Below, in pieces: positions 9,125 through 18,165 of a stretch of DNA of 64,000 bases. The stretch covers positions 1 through 64,000 of the forward strand of contig NZ_RMBX01000002.1 of NCBI RefSeq assembly GCF_003807585.1, given 5' to 3'. The number at the start of each line of letters is the position of its first letter. The stretch's first letter is position 1. A program made the position numbers and the translations under genes. Under the pieces are notes generated by a model. That model saw nothing but the letters and a program-made list of their open reading frames with translations, had not been told where the DNA came from and did no database searches. This DNA is from Chitinophaga barathri. GTDB lineage: Bacteria; Bacteroidota; Bacteroidia; Chitinophagales; Chitinophagaceae.

Positions 9125-10033
9125 ATGCTACAGCAATATATCACAGAAGTACTCTTCAAACAGCAGACCTGCTCGCTGCCGCAGGTGGGCACGTTTACCA
9201 TCCAGCACATCCCGGCGCATTTTTCCGTGGTGGACCAGGTGCTTACGCCGCCCCGCCAGCAGGTGAGCTTCGAAACCCGCTGGGAAGACGATGGCTCCTG
9301 CCTCCACTGGATTTCCCAGAAGGAGAACCTGATTGAATCTGTAGCCAGCCTGAAGCTGGACAAATACCTCCAGGAGTTCCGGGACAGGCTGCAATCCGGC
9401 CAGCCCATCGACCTTCCGGGCATAGGCTCCCTCCGCCTGGACGCGCTGGGGCAGGTGCGCTTCACCGCGCAGGAGCTGCCGGACGCATGGCAGGAACTGG
9501 AACTGGCCCCTGTGCTGCGGGCGGATGCCGCTCCCAAAGTGCTGCAAGGCACTACCGAAGTGGTGAACCAGGAAGTAGTGGAGCATACCGGCGCCGTTCA
9601 TGAAGAATTTGAAAGCCAGGGCCGTTTCCGCTGGTGGTGGGTGGTGGTGCCCCTCCTCGTGATCGGCGCGGGCGCCGCCGCATGGATCTTCAAAGATGAG
9701 ATCATGCCCGCCGCCCCGGCCGGCAAAGCCCCGGAACAGGCCGCAACGCCTCCGCAGGATACGGTGCCCGTAGTGGCAGAGCCGCCAGCCCCGCCTGTAA
9801 ATGACAGCATCAGTTATTTCGTGGTGTTCTCGACCTTCAAAACCAAAGAAACCGCCGAAAAGAACCTTGCCAAAAGGATCGCCTGGGGGTATTCCGAGGT
9901 GGTGTTGTTCGCTTCAAAAGATTCCACGGTGTTTAACCTGGCGGTGCCTTTCAGGAGCATGCCCGGGGATACTACCGCCGCCAAGGATTCTGTGGCCGAA
10001 CGTTTTAAAGCGGCCGTGCATATCGCTTATTAG
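9125..10033 (+). CDS. HU-like/SPOR domain membrane protein
   Basis: The N-terminal part looks like two HU-like (HU-CCDC81-type) modules: MLQQYITEVLFKQQTCSLPQ, then a second ending in IDLPGIGSLRLD. A single transmembrane helix follows (WWWVVVPLLVIGAGAAAWIF), then a Pro/Ala-rich linker and a C-terminal SPOR-like domain (YFVVFSTFKTKETAEKNL). SPOR domains bind denuded septal peptidoglycan, which suggests an inner-membrane division or envelope role. I chose ATG 9125 because it gives the usual family N-terminus; a TTG at 9089, abutting the previous stop, would add 12 residues. Confidence 0.82.
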   Translation: MLQQYITEVLFKQQTCSLPQVGTFTIQHIPAHFSVVDQVLTPPRQQVSFETRWEDDGSCLHWISQKENLIESVASLKLDKYLQEFRDRLQSGQPIDLPGIGSLRLDALGQVRFTAQELPDAWQELELAPVLRADAAPKVLQGTTEVVNQEVVEHTGAVHEEFESQGRFRWWWVVVPLLVIGAGAAAWIFKDEIMPAAPAGKAPEQAATPPQDTVPVVAEPPAPPVNDSISYFVVFSTFKTKETAEKNLAKRIAWGYSEVVLFASKDSTVFNLAVPFRSMPGDTTAAKDSVAERFKAAVHIAY

Positions 10034-10050
10034 TCATTGACGATACATAA

Positions 10051-10089
10051 AAAGGCCGTCCCGGTATTTCACCAGGACGGCCTTTTTTT
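10051..10089 (+). terminator. Terminator of the TPR/barrel/SPOR operon
   Basis: AAAGGCCGTCC pairs with GGACGGCCTTT, followed by a T run, about 20 bases past the SPOR gene stop. Confidence 0.9.
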
Positions 10090-10097
10090 ATTTAGCT

Positions 10098-10232
10098 CAT
10101 TGCGAGGAGCCGTGGGGCTTTGTGTGCAAGAGCCGCGACGAAGCAATCTACTGGTACCAGGTATCTCCATTCAAGTCAGGAGATTGCTTCGTCACCCCTC
10201 CCGCTCGGACCCTGCTGCTCCTCGCAATGACG
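10098..10232 (+). repeat. Nested palindromic dispersed repeat, copy A
   Basis: Outer arms CATTGCGAGGAGC (from 10098) and GCTCCTCGCAATG (to 10229), inner arms GACGAAGCAATCT and AGATTGCTTCGTC. It matches the copies at 46191 and 60891. Inner and outer arms are separated by unequal spacers, giving the element a direction; A and B run the same way and C is inverted. It fills the gap between the convergent SPOR and RmlD-like genes. Confidence 0.93.
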
Positions 10233-10237
10233 ATTTT

Positions 10238-11143
10238 TTATTTACCTGTCAGCTGCTCCACCACGATCTTTAATCCTTCCTCAAAACTGCGGGGACTGAA
10301 GCCCAGTTCTTTTTCCGCCTTTTCTATCACGAAGCCGGTTTTTGCCGGGCGCTGCGCCGGCTGCCGGAAGCTGGAGGCATCCACCTTCTCGAAGAGCTTT
10401 TTATCAAGCTCCAGGTAGCCCGCCACTTTCTCGGCCATATCGTAAGGGGTTAACATGTCTTTGCCCGAAAGGTGAAATACGCCTTCCGCCTTTTTATCGA
10501 TGATCAGCCGGCAGCCTTCCGCAAGGTCCTGCACGAGGGTGGGCGTACGCCACTGGTCCACCACCACTTTGATCTTTTTCTTTTGCTCCAGGTTGCTTTT
10601 CACCCAGCTGATAATATTACTGCGCCGCGGATCGTCCGCCACGCCGTATACCAGCACGGTGCGCGCAATGGCCCAGGGTATTTTCGCCTGTTTTACAATA
10701 CGTTCCGCCGCTGCTTTGCTGGCGCCGTAATAGTTGATGGGATTGACGGGATCCTCTTCGCGGTAGGGACCGGCGAGGCCGTCGAATACAAAGTCTGTAC
10801 TGAGGAACAGGAAAAACGACCCTGCTTTTTCAGCTGCCTGCAACAGGAAGCGGGTGGCGCTCACGTTGGCCATCCAGCAGGAATCTTTGTTACGCTCGCA
10901 GTCATCCGCCTGCGTCATGGCCGCGGCATGAATGATGGCATCCGGCTTATGACGGTCCACCAAACCTTTTATAGCCGCTTCGTCTGCCATGTTCACAGAT
11001 TCGTATGCATACCCCTCCTTCATCCGCAGGCGGTTGGGCCCCCTGCCGGTTGCAATCACATCGTAATCCGGATTTCCGGCCAGCCTTTGTACCAGGTATT
11101 GTCCGAGGAGACCATTGCTCCCTGTGATTAGAACTTTCATCAT
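10238..11143 (-). CDS. RmlD-like SDR family sugar-nucleotide reductase
   Basis: A 301-residue extended short-chain dehydrogenase/reductase. The Rossmann motif TGSNGLLG is at about 7-14, and the catalytic Tyr-Lys pair lies in YYGASK (Y139, K143). The layout matches dTDP-4-dehydrorhamnose reductase (RmlD), but no other rml gene is nearby and the protein may act on another substrate. The start is at two adjacent in-frame ATGs (11143 or 11140). It is transcribed away from prolyl oligopeptidase, with that gene's terminator between them. Confidence 0.83.
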   Translation of the reverse strand: MMKVLITGSNGLLGQYLVQRLAGNPDYDVIATGRGPNRLRMKEGYAYESVNMADEAAIKGLVDRHKPDAIIHAAAMTQADDCERNKDSCWMANVSATRFLLQAAEKAGSFFLFLSTDFVFDGLAGPYREEDPVNPINYYGASKAAAERIVKQAKIPWAIARTVLVYGVADDPRRSNIISWVKSNLEQKKKIKVVVDQWRTPTLVQDLAEGCRLIIDKKAEGVFHLSGKDMLTPYDMAEKVAGYLELDKKLFEKVDASSFRQPAQRPAKTGFVIEKAEKELGFSPRSFEEGLKIVVEQLTGK

Positions 11144-11155
11144 GTTAATATACTA

Positions 11156-11190
11156 AAACGCCGCGTAACAACATGTATTACGCGGCGTTT
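11156..11190 (-). terminator. Terminator of the prolyl oligopeptidase gene
   Basis: Perfect 13-bp arms AAACGCCGCGTAA and TTACGCGGCGTTT (11156-11168 and 11178-11190), 18 bases past the oligopeptidase stop on the minus strand. Confidence 0.8.
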
Positions 11191-11207
11191 ATCGGTAAAG
11201 TTTATGC

Positions 11208-13361
11208 CTACATTTTTTTGCCCAGGTTCACCGCGTTGAAATTCATCCCCAGGTTGTACATGGTAAAGGACCATACGTCCGCCGCTTCGTCTATCAGCTT
11301 GGACGTGGGTTTGCCCGCGCCGTGCCCCGCCTGTGTTTCAATACGGATCAGCACAGGGTTGTTACCCGTATGCGCTTCCTGTAATGCGGATGCAAACTTG
11401 AAGGAATGCGCCGGTACTACACGGTCGTCATGGTCTGCCGTGGTCACCAGGGTGGCGGGGTACTGCGTGCCTTTTTTCAGGTTGTGCAGCGGGGAGTATT
11501 TCACCAGGTAATCAAACTGTTCGGGTTTGTCACTGCTGCCATATTCCGTTACCCAGGCCCAGCCGATGGTGAACTTCTGGAAGCGGAGCATGTCCATTAC
11601 GCCCACAGCGGGGAGCGCTACCTTAAAGAGGTCAGGGCGCTGCGTCATGGCCGCACCTACCAGCAGGCCGCCGTTGGAACCGCCACGGATGGCCAGTTTG
11701 GACGGGCTGGTGTATTTTTCTTTCACGAGGTATTCTGCCGCGCCGATAAAGTCGTCGAACACGTTCTGTTTCTTTTCCAGCATACCGGCCTTGTGCCAGG
11801 CTTCGCCATACTCGCTGCCGCCACGGAGGTTCACTACTGCGTATATGCCGCCCTGCTCCATAAAGAAGAGGTTGGACACGGAGAAACCGGGCGTCATCGG
11901 GATGTTGAATCCGCCATAACCGTACAGCAGCACGGGATTCTGGCTGTTCATTTTGATGCCTTTTTTGTAAGACAGGAAGATGGGCACCTGGGTGCCGTCT
12001 TTGCTTGTAAAGAACACCTGTTTGGTTTCGTAATCGGCCGGGTTGAATTTCACCTCGGTTCTACGGAACACTTCGGATTTGCCGGTGGGGATATCATATT
12101 TATAAATGGTGGGAGGCGCTACAAAGGACGTGAAGGTGTAGAACAGGGTGTTGTCTTCCTTCTTGCCGCCAAAACCGCCCGCTGAGCCGATGCCCGGCAG
12201 TGCGATGTTTTTCTCCAGCTTGCCGTCCACACTATACTGTACAATGCGGGTGGAAGCATCTTTCAGGTAGCTGGCAAACAGTTTGCCGCCTGCCGTGCCT
12301 ACGCCCTGCAATACTTCTTTCTGCTCGGGGATCACCAGTTTCCAGTTTTCCTGCGCGGGATTTTTCGGGTCCACCAGTACCAGTTTGTAGTTAGGCGCGT
12401 CGTGGTTCGTGAGCAGCAACAGTTTGTCCCCCACGTTTTCCACTACGGAAGGCTCGTACGCAAAACCTTTTACCAGCAGTTTAAAATCCGTCTGGGAGGG
12501 GTCCTGGAGGTCGCGGTAATACAGTTCGTTGCCGCTGGTGCCTTCGGTGGTGTTGAGGATGAGGAAACGCTCGTCTTCGGTAAGACCAACGCCCGCATTG
12601 CGGAGGGGGTGGTCTTTGTCCACGTAGATCAGCTGATCCTGGTCCTGGGTGGTGCCTACCTTGTGGTAGTATACTTTATGGAATTCGTTCTTTTTGGAGA
12701 GTTTGCTTTTTTCGTCCGGCGCGTCGTAGCGGCTATAATAGAAGCCGTCGCCTTTCCAGGAGAGGCCGGAAAACTTGATCCAGTCCAGTTTGTCGCTCAG
12801 CAGCTGTTTGCTGGCTACGTCCATGACGAAGGCTTCCTGCCAGTCCGATCCGGCTTTGGCGATGAGGTAGCCGCAGTATTTGCCGTCTTTGGAGAAGCTG
12901 AGGGAGCCGAGGGCAGCCGTTCCTTTGTCGGACAGCTTGTTCGGGTCGATGAACACTTCGGGGGCGCCGTTCAGGCCTTCCTGGCGGTAAAGCACGGCCT
13001 GGTTCTGAAGGCCGTCGTTTTTATAGAAGTAATAATATTTGCCTTCGCGGAAGGGGGTGCCGTAGCGGGGGTAGTTCCAAAGCTCTTCCAGGCGTTTTTT
13101 CACCTGGGGGCGGAAAGGGATGGAAGCGAGGTAATTCTGGGTAACGCCGTTCTGGGCGTCTACCCAGGTTTTGGTATCCGCGGCGTTGTCATCTTCCAGC
13201 CAGCGGTAGGCATCTGTGATCTTTTTGCCGTGGTAATCATCCACGGTATCTACTTTCCGGGTAAGGGGATAAGAGATTGGAGCTTGTTGTGCGGCCAATG
13301 GTCCAGCAACTAACGACATCAAAACACCCATGGCTACATGTTTATGGTTTAATTTTGTCAT
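11208..13361 (-). CDS. Prolyl oligopeptidase family serine peptidase (S9A), exported
   Basis: A 717-residue protein with a signal peptide (cleavage near PLAAQ). An N-terminal seven-bladed propeller (about 70-430) is followed by an alpha/beta-hydrolase domain. The nucleophile is S562 in GGSNGG, the acid is in DHDDRV (about 643-648), and H680 is in QAGHGAGKP. The family cleaves after proline in peptides too large to be called small but shorter than about 30 residues. A periplasmic location is expected. It is monocistronic, divergent from pfkA. Confidence 0.94.
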   Translation of the reverse strand: MTKLNHKHVAMGVLMSLVAGPLAAQQAPISYPLTRKVDTVDDYHGKKITDAYRWLEDDNAADTKTWVDAQNGVTQNYLASIPFRPQVKKRLEELWNYPRYGTPFREGKYYYFYKNDGLQNQAVLYRQEGLNGAPEVFIDPNKLSDKGTAALGSLSFSKDGKYCGYLIAKAGSDWQEAFVMDVASKQLLSDKLDWIKFSGLSWKGDGFYYSRYDAPDEKSKLSKKNEFHKVYYHKVGTTQDQDQLIYVDKDHPLRNAGVGLTEDERFLILNTTEGTSGNELYYRDLQDPSQTDFKLLVKGFAYEPSVVENVGDKLLLLTNHDAPNYKLVLVDPKNPAQENWKLVIPEQKEVLQGVGTAGGKLFASYLKDASTRIVQYSVDGKLEKNIALPGIGSAGGFGGKKEDNTLFYTFTSFVAPPTIYKYDIPTGKSEVFRRTEVKFNPADYETKQVFFTSKDGTQVPIFLSYKKGIKMNSQNPVLLYGYGGFNIPMTPGFSVSNLFFMEQGGIYAVVNLRGGSEYGEAWHKAGMLEKKQNVFDDFIGAAEYLVKEKYTSPSKLAIRGGSNGGLLVGAAMTQRPDLFKVALPAVGVMDMLRFQKFTIGWAWVTEYGSSDKPEQFDYLVKYSPLHNLKKGTQYPATLVTTADHDDRVVPAHSFKFASALQEAHTGNNPVLIRIETQAGHGAGKPTSKLIDEAADVWSFTMYNLGMNFNAVNLGKKM

Positions 13362-13457
13362 ACATATATATTTTAAAAAAAGTTGGGCATTTATTTGATT
13401 AAAATTAAAAATTTAGGTTAATTCATCGAATAATGATAGGAAACTATTTAAAAATGT

Positions 13458-13465
13458 TAATTTTG
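13458..13465 (+). promoter_or_regulatory. Possible pfkA -7 box TAATTTTG
   Basis: TAATTTTG fits TAnnTTTG. A transcript from here would begin near 13472 and carry all three leader repeats ahead of pfkA. No convincing -33 element was seen. Confidence 0.35.
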
Positions 13466-13516
13466 TGCGCTCTTTTAATGGGCGGCTACAGGCAATATTA
13501 CTATGAAATGACCATT

Positions 13517-13648
13517 CCATGTGGCCATTGAAGAGAAAATTTTAAGTCGACACATGGATTGCATCCTATGTGGCCATTGAAAATAAATTAAGATGGCACA
13601 TAAAATAACATTACATGTGCCCTTTGATGAATTTTAAGACAACACATG
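13517..13648 (+). promoter_or_regulatory. Three tandem hairpin-like leader repeats upstream of pfkA
   Basis: Three similar units are spaced 49 and 47 bases apart. Unit 1: CATGTG 13518-13523 with CACATG 13551-13556. Unit 2: TATGTG 13567-13572 with CACATA 13597-13602. Unit 3: CATGTG 13614-13619 with CACATG 13643-13648. The loops share a GGCCATTGAA-like 5' part (changed in unit 3) and an A/T-rich AAnTTAAG-like 3' part. The end pair changes from C-G to T-A in unit 2 and stays complementary. The pfkA ATG (13646-13648) is inside the third stem. It may be an RNA control element or repeated protein sites. Confidence 0.6.
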
Positions 13649-14626
13649 AAAAAAGTGAACAACATCGCAGTTCTTACCTCCGGAGGCGATGCCCCGGGGA
13701 TGAACGCAGCCATCAGGGCGGTAGTAAGAACGGGAATTTATCATCATCTGAATGTGTTCGGCGTGATGTATGGCTACAAGGGGATGTTGACCGGCGAGAT
13801 CTTTCCTATGGAATCCAAATCTGTGGCCAACATTATACAGCGTGGCGGCACAGTTCTGAAAACAGCGCGCTGTAAGGAATTCTACGAAGCAGACGGGCGG
13901 AAAAAAGCTTATGAGAACCTGAAGAAATTCGGGATTGACGGGCTGGTGGTGATCGGCGGTGACGGTTCCTTTAAAGGAGCGCAGAAATTCAGCCAGGAAT
14001 TTGATATCCCCTGCATCGGTTTGCCGGGTACCATCGATAAAGACATTGCCGGCACCGATTTCACTATCGGGTTCGACACTGCGGTGAATACAGCCGTGGA
14101 AGCCATCGATAAGATCCGCGATACCGCGGATGCCCACGACCGCCTTTTTATCATCGAAGTAATGGGCCGTGATGCCGGGTACATTGGCCTGCACAGCGGT
14201 ATTGCCACCGGCGCGGAGCACATCCTCATCCCCGAGCGCAAAACCAATATCGATGATGTGATAGACGACCTCCAGGCCAACGAGCGCCGCCAGAAAATGG
14301 TGAACCTCATTGTGGTAGCTGAAGGCGACGAATTTGGCGGCGCGAACGAAGTAGCCCGTCACGTACAGGAAAGAATGCCCCAGCTGGACACACGCGTGTG
14401 TATCCTGGGCCACATCCAGCGCGGCGGCTCCCCCACCACTATGGACAGGCTGCTGGCCAGCAGGATGGGTTACGCAGCGGTAGACGCCCTCATCGGCGGC
14501 ACTTCAAACGTAATGATCGGCATCGTTAATAATAAAATTCAGTATACTCCGCTCGATAAGGCCGTTAAAGCCAAACAAAAGATCGATCCGGAATGGTTTA
14601 AGATTGTCAAAATTCTTGCGAGTTAA
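13646..14626 (+). CDS. pfkA: ATP-dependent 6-phosphofructokinase
   Basis: A 326-residue PfkA: fructose 6-phosphate plus ATP gives fructose 1,6-bisphosphate, the committed glycolytic step. Visible motifs are LTSGGDAPGMNAAIR (ATP phosphate binding), GGDGSFKGA, PGTIDKDIAGTDFTIGFDTA with the catalytic Asp region, and EVMGRDAGY. The Gly in GGDG (not Asp) points to ATP rather than pyrophosphate as donor. Ten bases separate it from pyk, so the two are almost certainly cotranscribed. The start codon is embedded in a repeated hairpin-like leader. Confidence 0.97.
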   Translation: MKKVNNIAVLTSGGDAPGMNAAIRAVVRTGIYHHLNVFGVMYGYKGMLTGEIFPMESKSVANIIQRGGTVLKTARCKEFYEADGRKKAYENLKKFGIDGLVVIGGDGSFKGAQKFSQEFDIPCIGLPGTIDKDIAGTDFTIGFDTAVNTAVEAIDKIRDTADAHDRLFIIEVMGRDAGYIGLHSGIATGAEHILIPERKTNIDDVIDDLQANERRQKMVNLIVVAEGDEFGGANEVARHVQERMPQLDTRVCILGHIQRGGSPTTMDRLLASRMGYAAVDALIGGTSNVMIGIVNNKIQYTPLDKAVKAKQKIDPEWFKIVKILAS

Positions 14627-14636
14627 ATAAACGTCT

Positions 14637-16127
14637 ATGAGTACAAAAGATTTATCCAAATACTTTCACAAGGAAATGGACAATGATGCCGGAGCGGCGC
14701 ATGCTAAGCAGAAGACCAAAATTGTAGCCACAGTTGGGCCTGCCTGCGATACCTATGAGAAGTTATTGGAACTCGTACAGGCCGGGGTGAATGTATTCCG
14801 CCTGAACTTTTCCCATGGCAGCCATGAAGACAAGCTGCGGATCATCACTTACATCCGCCAGATCAATAAAACGGAACCTTACAACATCGCCATCCTGGCG
14901 GATCTGCAAGGCCCGAAACTGCGCGTAGGCGAGATCGAGAACAATGCGCTCCCGCTGAAAACAGGAGACATCCTCACCTTTACCACGGAAAAATGCGTGG
15001 GCACCATGGAAAAGATCTACGTGTCTTACCATGACCTGCATAAAGACGTGCGTCCCGGCCAGAAGATCCTGCTGGATGACGGTAAGATCGAAACCGTAGT
15101 GAAAGAGATCACCCCCGATCATATGATCAAGGCAGAAGTACTGCTGGGCGGTATTCTTTCTTCCAAAAAAGGTTTTAACCTGCCGGATACCAAAGTATCC
15201 CTGCCCGCACTGACCGAAAAAGACGTGGTGGACCTGGAGTTCATCATCGACCAGGAGTGCGACTGGGTAGCATTGTCTTTCGTGCGCAACGTAAAAGACC
15301 TTGGCCTGCTGCGTAAACGCCTGAAAGAACGCAATTCCAAAATGAAGATCATCTCCAAGATCGAGAAGCCCGAGGCTATCCAGAACCTGAAGGAGATCAT
15401 CTGGGAAAGCGACGGCGTAATGATCGCGCGTGGTGACCTGGGTGTGGAACTGCCGGTAGAGCAGATCCCCATGATCCAGAAAGATATTATCCGCAAATGT
15501 ATCCACCGCGCGAAGCCTGTAATTGTGGCTACGCAGATGATGGAATCCATGATAGACCGTACCCGCCCGAACCGCAGCGAGATCACGGACGTGGCGAACG
15601 CAGTGCTGGAAGGCGCGGACGCGGTGATGCTGAGCGGCGAGACCGCCACCGGCAACCACCCTACCCTCGTGATCCAGACCATGCGCAAGATCATCGGCGA
15701 AGTGGAAAAAGAAAGCATCATTTACAACCGTAACCTGATCCCTCACCATCACTCCCCCACCTTCCTGAGCGACGCGCTTTGTTACAACGCGTGTAAGATC
15801 GCCGAAGACCTGGAATCAGACGCGCTGATCGGTATGACGCAGAGCGGTTACACCGGCTTCATGCTGTCCAGCTACCGTCCCAAATCCCCGCTGTTCATCT
15901 TCACAAAAGAAAGAACGCTGGTGAACCAACTGAGCCTGAGCTGGGGCGTACGCGCCTTCTACTACGGCGAAGAAGAAAGCCTGGACGATATCTTCTCCGA
16001 TCAGATCAACATCCTGAGCGAAAGAGGATTCCTGAAACCCGGCGATGTGGTGGTGAACACCGGCAGCACGCCCGTTAAAGAGCATCTGCCTACGAACATG
16101 CTGAAGATCACAAGGGTTCCTGAATAA
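14637..16127 (+). CDS. pyk: Pyruvate kinase
   Basis: A 496-residue pyruvate kinase converting phosphoenolpyruvate and ADP to pyruvate and ATP. An N-terminal extension of about 25 residues precedes KTKIVATVGPAC. Other motifs are NFSHGSHE, the active-site region KIISKIEKPEA with the metal-binding MIARGDLGVE, and the substrate loop ATQMMESMI. The C-terminal allosteric domain is present. It is the second gene of the pfkA-pyk unit and ends before a strong terminator. Confidence 0.97.
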   Translation: MSTKDLSKYFHKEMDNDAGAAHAKQKTKIVATVGPACDTYEKLLELVQAGVNVFRLNFSHGSHEDKLRIITYIRQINKTEPYNIAILADLQGPKLRVGEIENNALPLKTGDILTFTTEKCVGTMEKIYVSYHDLHKDVRPGQKILLDDGKIETVVKEITPDHMIKAEVLLGGILSSKKGFNLPDTKVSLPALTEKDVVDLEFIIDQECDWVALSFVRNVKDLGLLRKRLKERNSKMKIISKIEKPEAIQNLKEIIWESDGVMIARGDLGVELPVEQIPMIQKDIIRKCIHRAKPVIVATQMMESMIDRTRPNRSEITDVANAVLEGADAVMLSGETATGNHPTLVIQTMRKIIGEVEKESIIYNRNLIPHHHSPTFLSDALCYNACKIAEDLESDALIGMTQSGYTGFMLSSYRPKSPLFIFTKERTLVNQLSLSWGVRAFYYGEEESLDDIFSDQINILSERGFLKPGDVVVNTGSTPVKEHLPTNMLKITRVPE

Positions 16128-16151
16128 GGGGCTGAGCATACTTTTGAAGAA

Positions 16152-16184
16152 GCCGGTACAGTATACTGTACCGGTTTTTTTATT
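16152..16184 (+). terminator. pfkA-pyk terminator
   Basis: CCGGTACAGTA and TACTGTACCGG form a near-perfect stem followed by a T7 run, about 25 bases past the pyk stop. Confidence 0.92.
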
Positions 16185-16195
16185 ATTTTTATTCC

Positions 16196-16960
16196 ATGCC
16201 GTTCCGTTATATTTTATCCCTTATACTCCTGCTGGCCTTCTCCGGCGCATCCGCGCAATCACGGATCATCACGCTCGAAAAGCCACCCCGGTTCAAAGGT
16301 GGCGATGAAGCTTTGGATTACCTGCTGACCCGGAACATCCGCTACCCCGCCACCGCGGAGAAAGAAGGTATAGGTGGCGTGGTGATAGTACAATTTATAG
16401 TGGATTCATCAGGGCAGGTATGGGACATTTCCGTGCCAAACGGCCTGCACCAGGACCTGGATGCGGAAGCAATCCGGGTGATAGCGCTCACGGACGGCAA
16501 ATGGGAGCCCGGCATACAGGACGGTAAACCTGTGGCTGTACAATTCGGATTGCCCGTCCGCTTCACTCCCTCCAACTTCGGCATCAGGGTGGCGGAAACC
16601 GTAGATCTGATGCCGGTGCACCCGAACGGAGACGAAGGCGTGAGTTTCCTGGTTTACCGGTACACCCGTTACCCCAAATCAGCCGTCAAAGAAAATATCA
16701 GGGGTACGGTAATCGTGCAATTCAGTGTGAGCGCCACCGGCCAGGTATCTGACTACGCTATAAAAAAAGGATTACGTGAAGACTTTGATAAAGAAGCGCT
16801 CAGAGTAGTCCGCAAGCTCGGCAGCTGGGTGCCTGCGCAATACAGGGGCCAAAGGGTTCCCGTGACTGTTACCATGCCCGTCTATTTTTCACCGCCGCGA
16901 AAGCCGGACAGAACAAAAAACGTGCAGGAAGATTCCCGGTATGATCCTGTTTATTACTGA
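16196..16960 (+). CDS. Exported protein with two TonB C-terminal domains
   Basis: A 254-residue protein. Residues 1-20 look like a cleavable signal peptide (LLLAFSGASAQ). Two TonB C-terminal-like domains follow (about 30-122 and 140-232), each with RYP..A..E.I.G.V.VQF and a D.EA.RV segment. The usual TonB membrane anchor and Pro-rich spacer are absent. It may be a periplasmic protein using the fold for peptide or protein binding rather than energy transfer. It stands alone after the pyk terminator and converges on the MFS gene. Confidence 0.82.
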   Translation: MPFRYILSLILLLAFSGASAQSRIITLEKPPRFKGGDEALDYLLTRNIRYPATAEKEGIGGVVIVQFIVDSSGQVWDISVPNGLHQDLDAEAIRVIALTDGKWEPGIQDGKPVAVQFGLPVRFTPSNFGIRVAETVDLMPVHPNGDEGVSFLVYRYTRYPKSAVKENIRGTVIVQFSVSATGQVSDYAIKKGLREDFDKEALRVVRKLGSWVPAQYRGQRVPVTVTMPVYFSPPRKPDRTKNVQEDSRYDPVYY

Positions 16961-16986
16961 GTATTCCCCCTGGCTTTTACGGGTGG

Positions 16987-18144
16987 CTATCCCCTTTTGT
17001 ACGTGAACGCGTAGATCAGCACAGCGATGAGCATAATTCCCAGCCCGGCCAGGCATACGCCCGTCCATTTCCCGATATCCCACACCCACAGCCCAATGCC
17101 GGAACCTATGGAAGTACCGATAAAACTAACGGTCATAAACACCGTGTTCATCCGGTTGCGCGCTTCGGGCAGCAATGCGTAGATGCGCGTCTGGTTCGAC
17201 ACGTGAACGCCCTGCAGGCCAAGGTCCAGCAGCACGATGCCGGCGATGATGCCGATCAGGGAATTGCGGAAGACCCAGAATACGATATACCCCGCCAGTA
17301 TACAGGCAATGCCGTAACCAATGGCGATGCGCGGGTTCTTTTTGTCCGCAATACGCCCGATGAGCGGGGCGCCTAATGCCCCGGTAGCCGCGGCGAGCCC
17401 CATGAGGCCGATTATATCGCTTCCGAAATTATAAGGAGGGTTGGATAACAAAAACACAGAAGTGGTCCAGAACAGCCCGAAAACGGCAAATCCGCAGGCG
17501 TTGATCAGCGATGCCTCTCTCAGCAGCGGCTGCTCTTTCACCAGCGTGAACAACGAACGCATCAGCGCGCCATAGCTGCCCGTGAATGCGGGTTTGTTTT
17601 TAGGGAACGTCAGCGCCATGATCGCCATCATCAGGAAAGACAGCCCGCCCGCTATCCAGAACATGGCGCGCCAGCCAAGATGCTGCCCTACCACCCCGCT
17701 CACCGTCCTGGACAACAAAATCCCGATCAGCAGCCCGCTCATGATCACGCCGATCACCTTTCCCCGTTTGGACGGCTCCACCAGGCCCGCCGCCAACGGC
17801 AGGATCAGCTGCGGAACAATGGACGTGAACCCGATCACAAAACCCATCACCTTCAGCATCCCGATGTTCACAGACATAGCGGCGGCAAACAATGCCGCAA
17901 CAGCCAGGCCCGTCATCACGAGTATCTGCCCGCGGCGCTCCAGCTTGTCTCCCAGGGGCACGCAGAACAGCAGCCCCATGGCATAACCGATCTGGGTGAA
18001 AAAAGTGACCTGCCCCGCGTTGGATTCTGAAACGTTGAACTCCCGGCTGATAAGCACCAGCAAAGGTTGTGAGTAATAGATATTGGCAACGATAAGACCT
18101 GTGCACAAGGCCATCACCGCAATGTTCAGCTTGCTTAACGACAT
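16987..18144 (-). CDS. MFS transporter, drug-efflux-like
   Basis: A major facilitator with about 12 transmembrane helices and no large soluble domain. The start at 18144 (MSLSKLNIAVMALCTGLIVA) is preferred over the longest frame (18204), because a TAACTTTG -7 box on the minus strand at 18166-18173 would otherwise lie inside the gene. The N-terminal half has YYSQPLLVLISREFNVS and the loop GDKLERRGQ, as in MFS exporters of the sugar/drug type. Substrate unknown. It is divergent from an aldehyde dehydrogenase, with an operator-like palindrome between them. Confidence 0.88.
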   Translation of the reverse strand: MSLSKLNIAVMALCTGLIVANIYYSQPLLVLISREFNVSESNAGQVTFFTQIGYAMGLLFCVPLGDKLERRGQILVMTGLAVAALFAAAMSVNIGMLKVMGFVIGFTSIVPQLILPLAAGLVEPSKRGKVIGVIMSGLLIGILLSRTVSGVVGQHLGWRAMFWIAGGLSFLMMAIMALTFPKNKPAFTGSYGALMRSLFTLVKEQPLLREASLINACGFAVFGLFWTTSVFLLSNPPYNFGSDIIGLMGLAAATGALGAPLIGRIADKKNPRIAIGYGIACILAGYIVFWVFRNSLIGIIAGIVLLDLGLQGVHVSNQTRIYALLPEARNRMNTVFMTVSFIGTSIGSGIGLWVWDIGKWTGVCLAGLGIMLIAVLIYAFTYKRG

Positions 18145-18165
18145 GTTTCCCGTTGATTGAGGATG

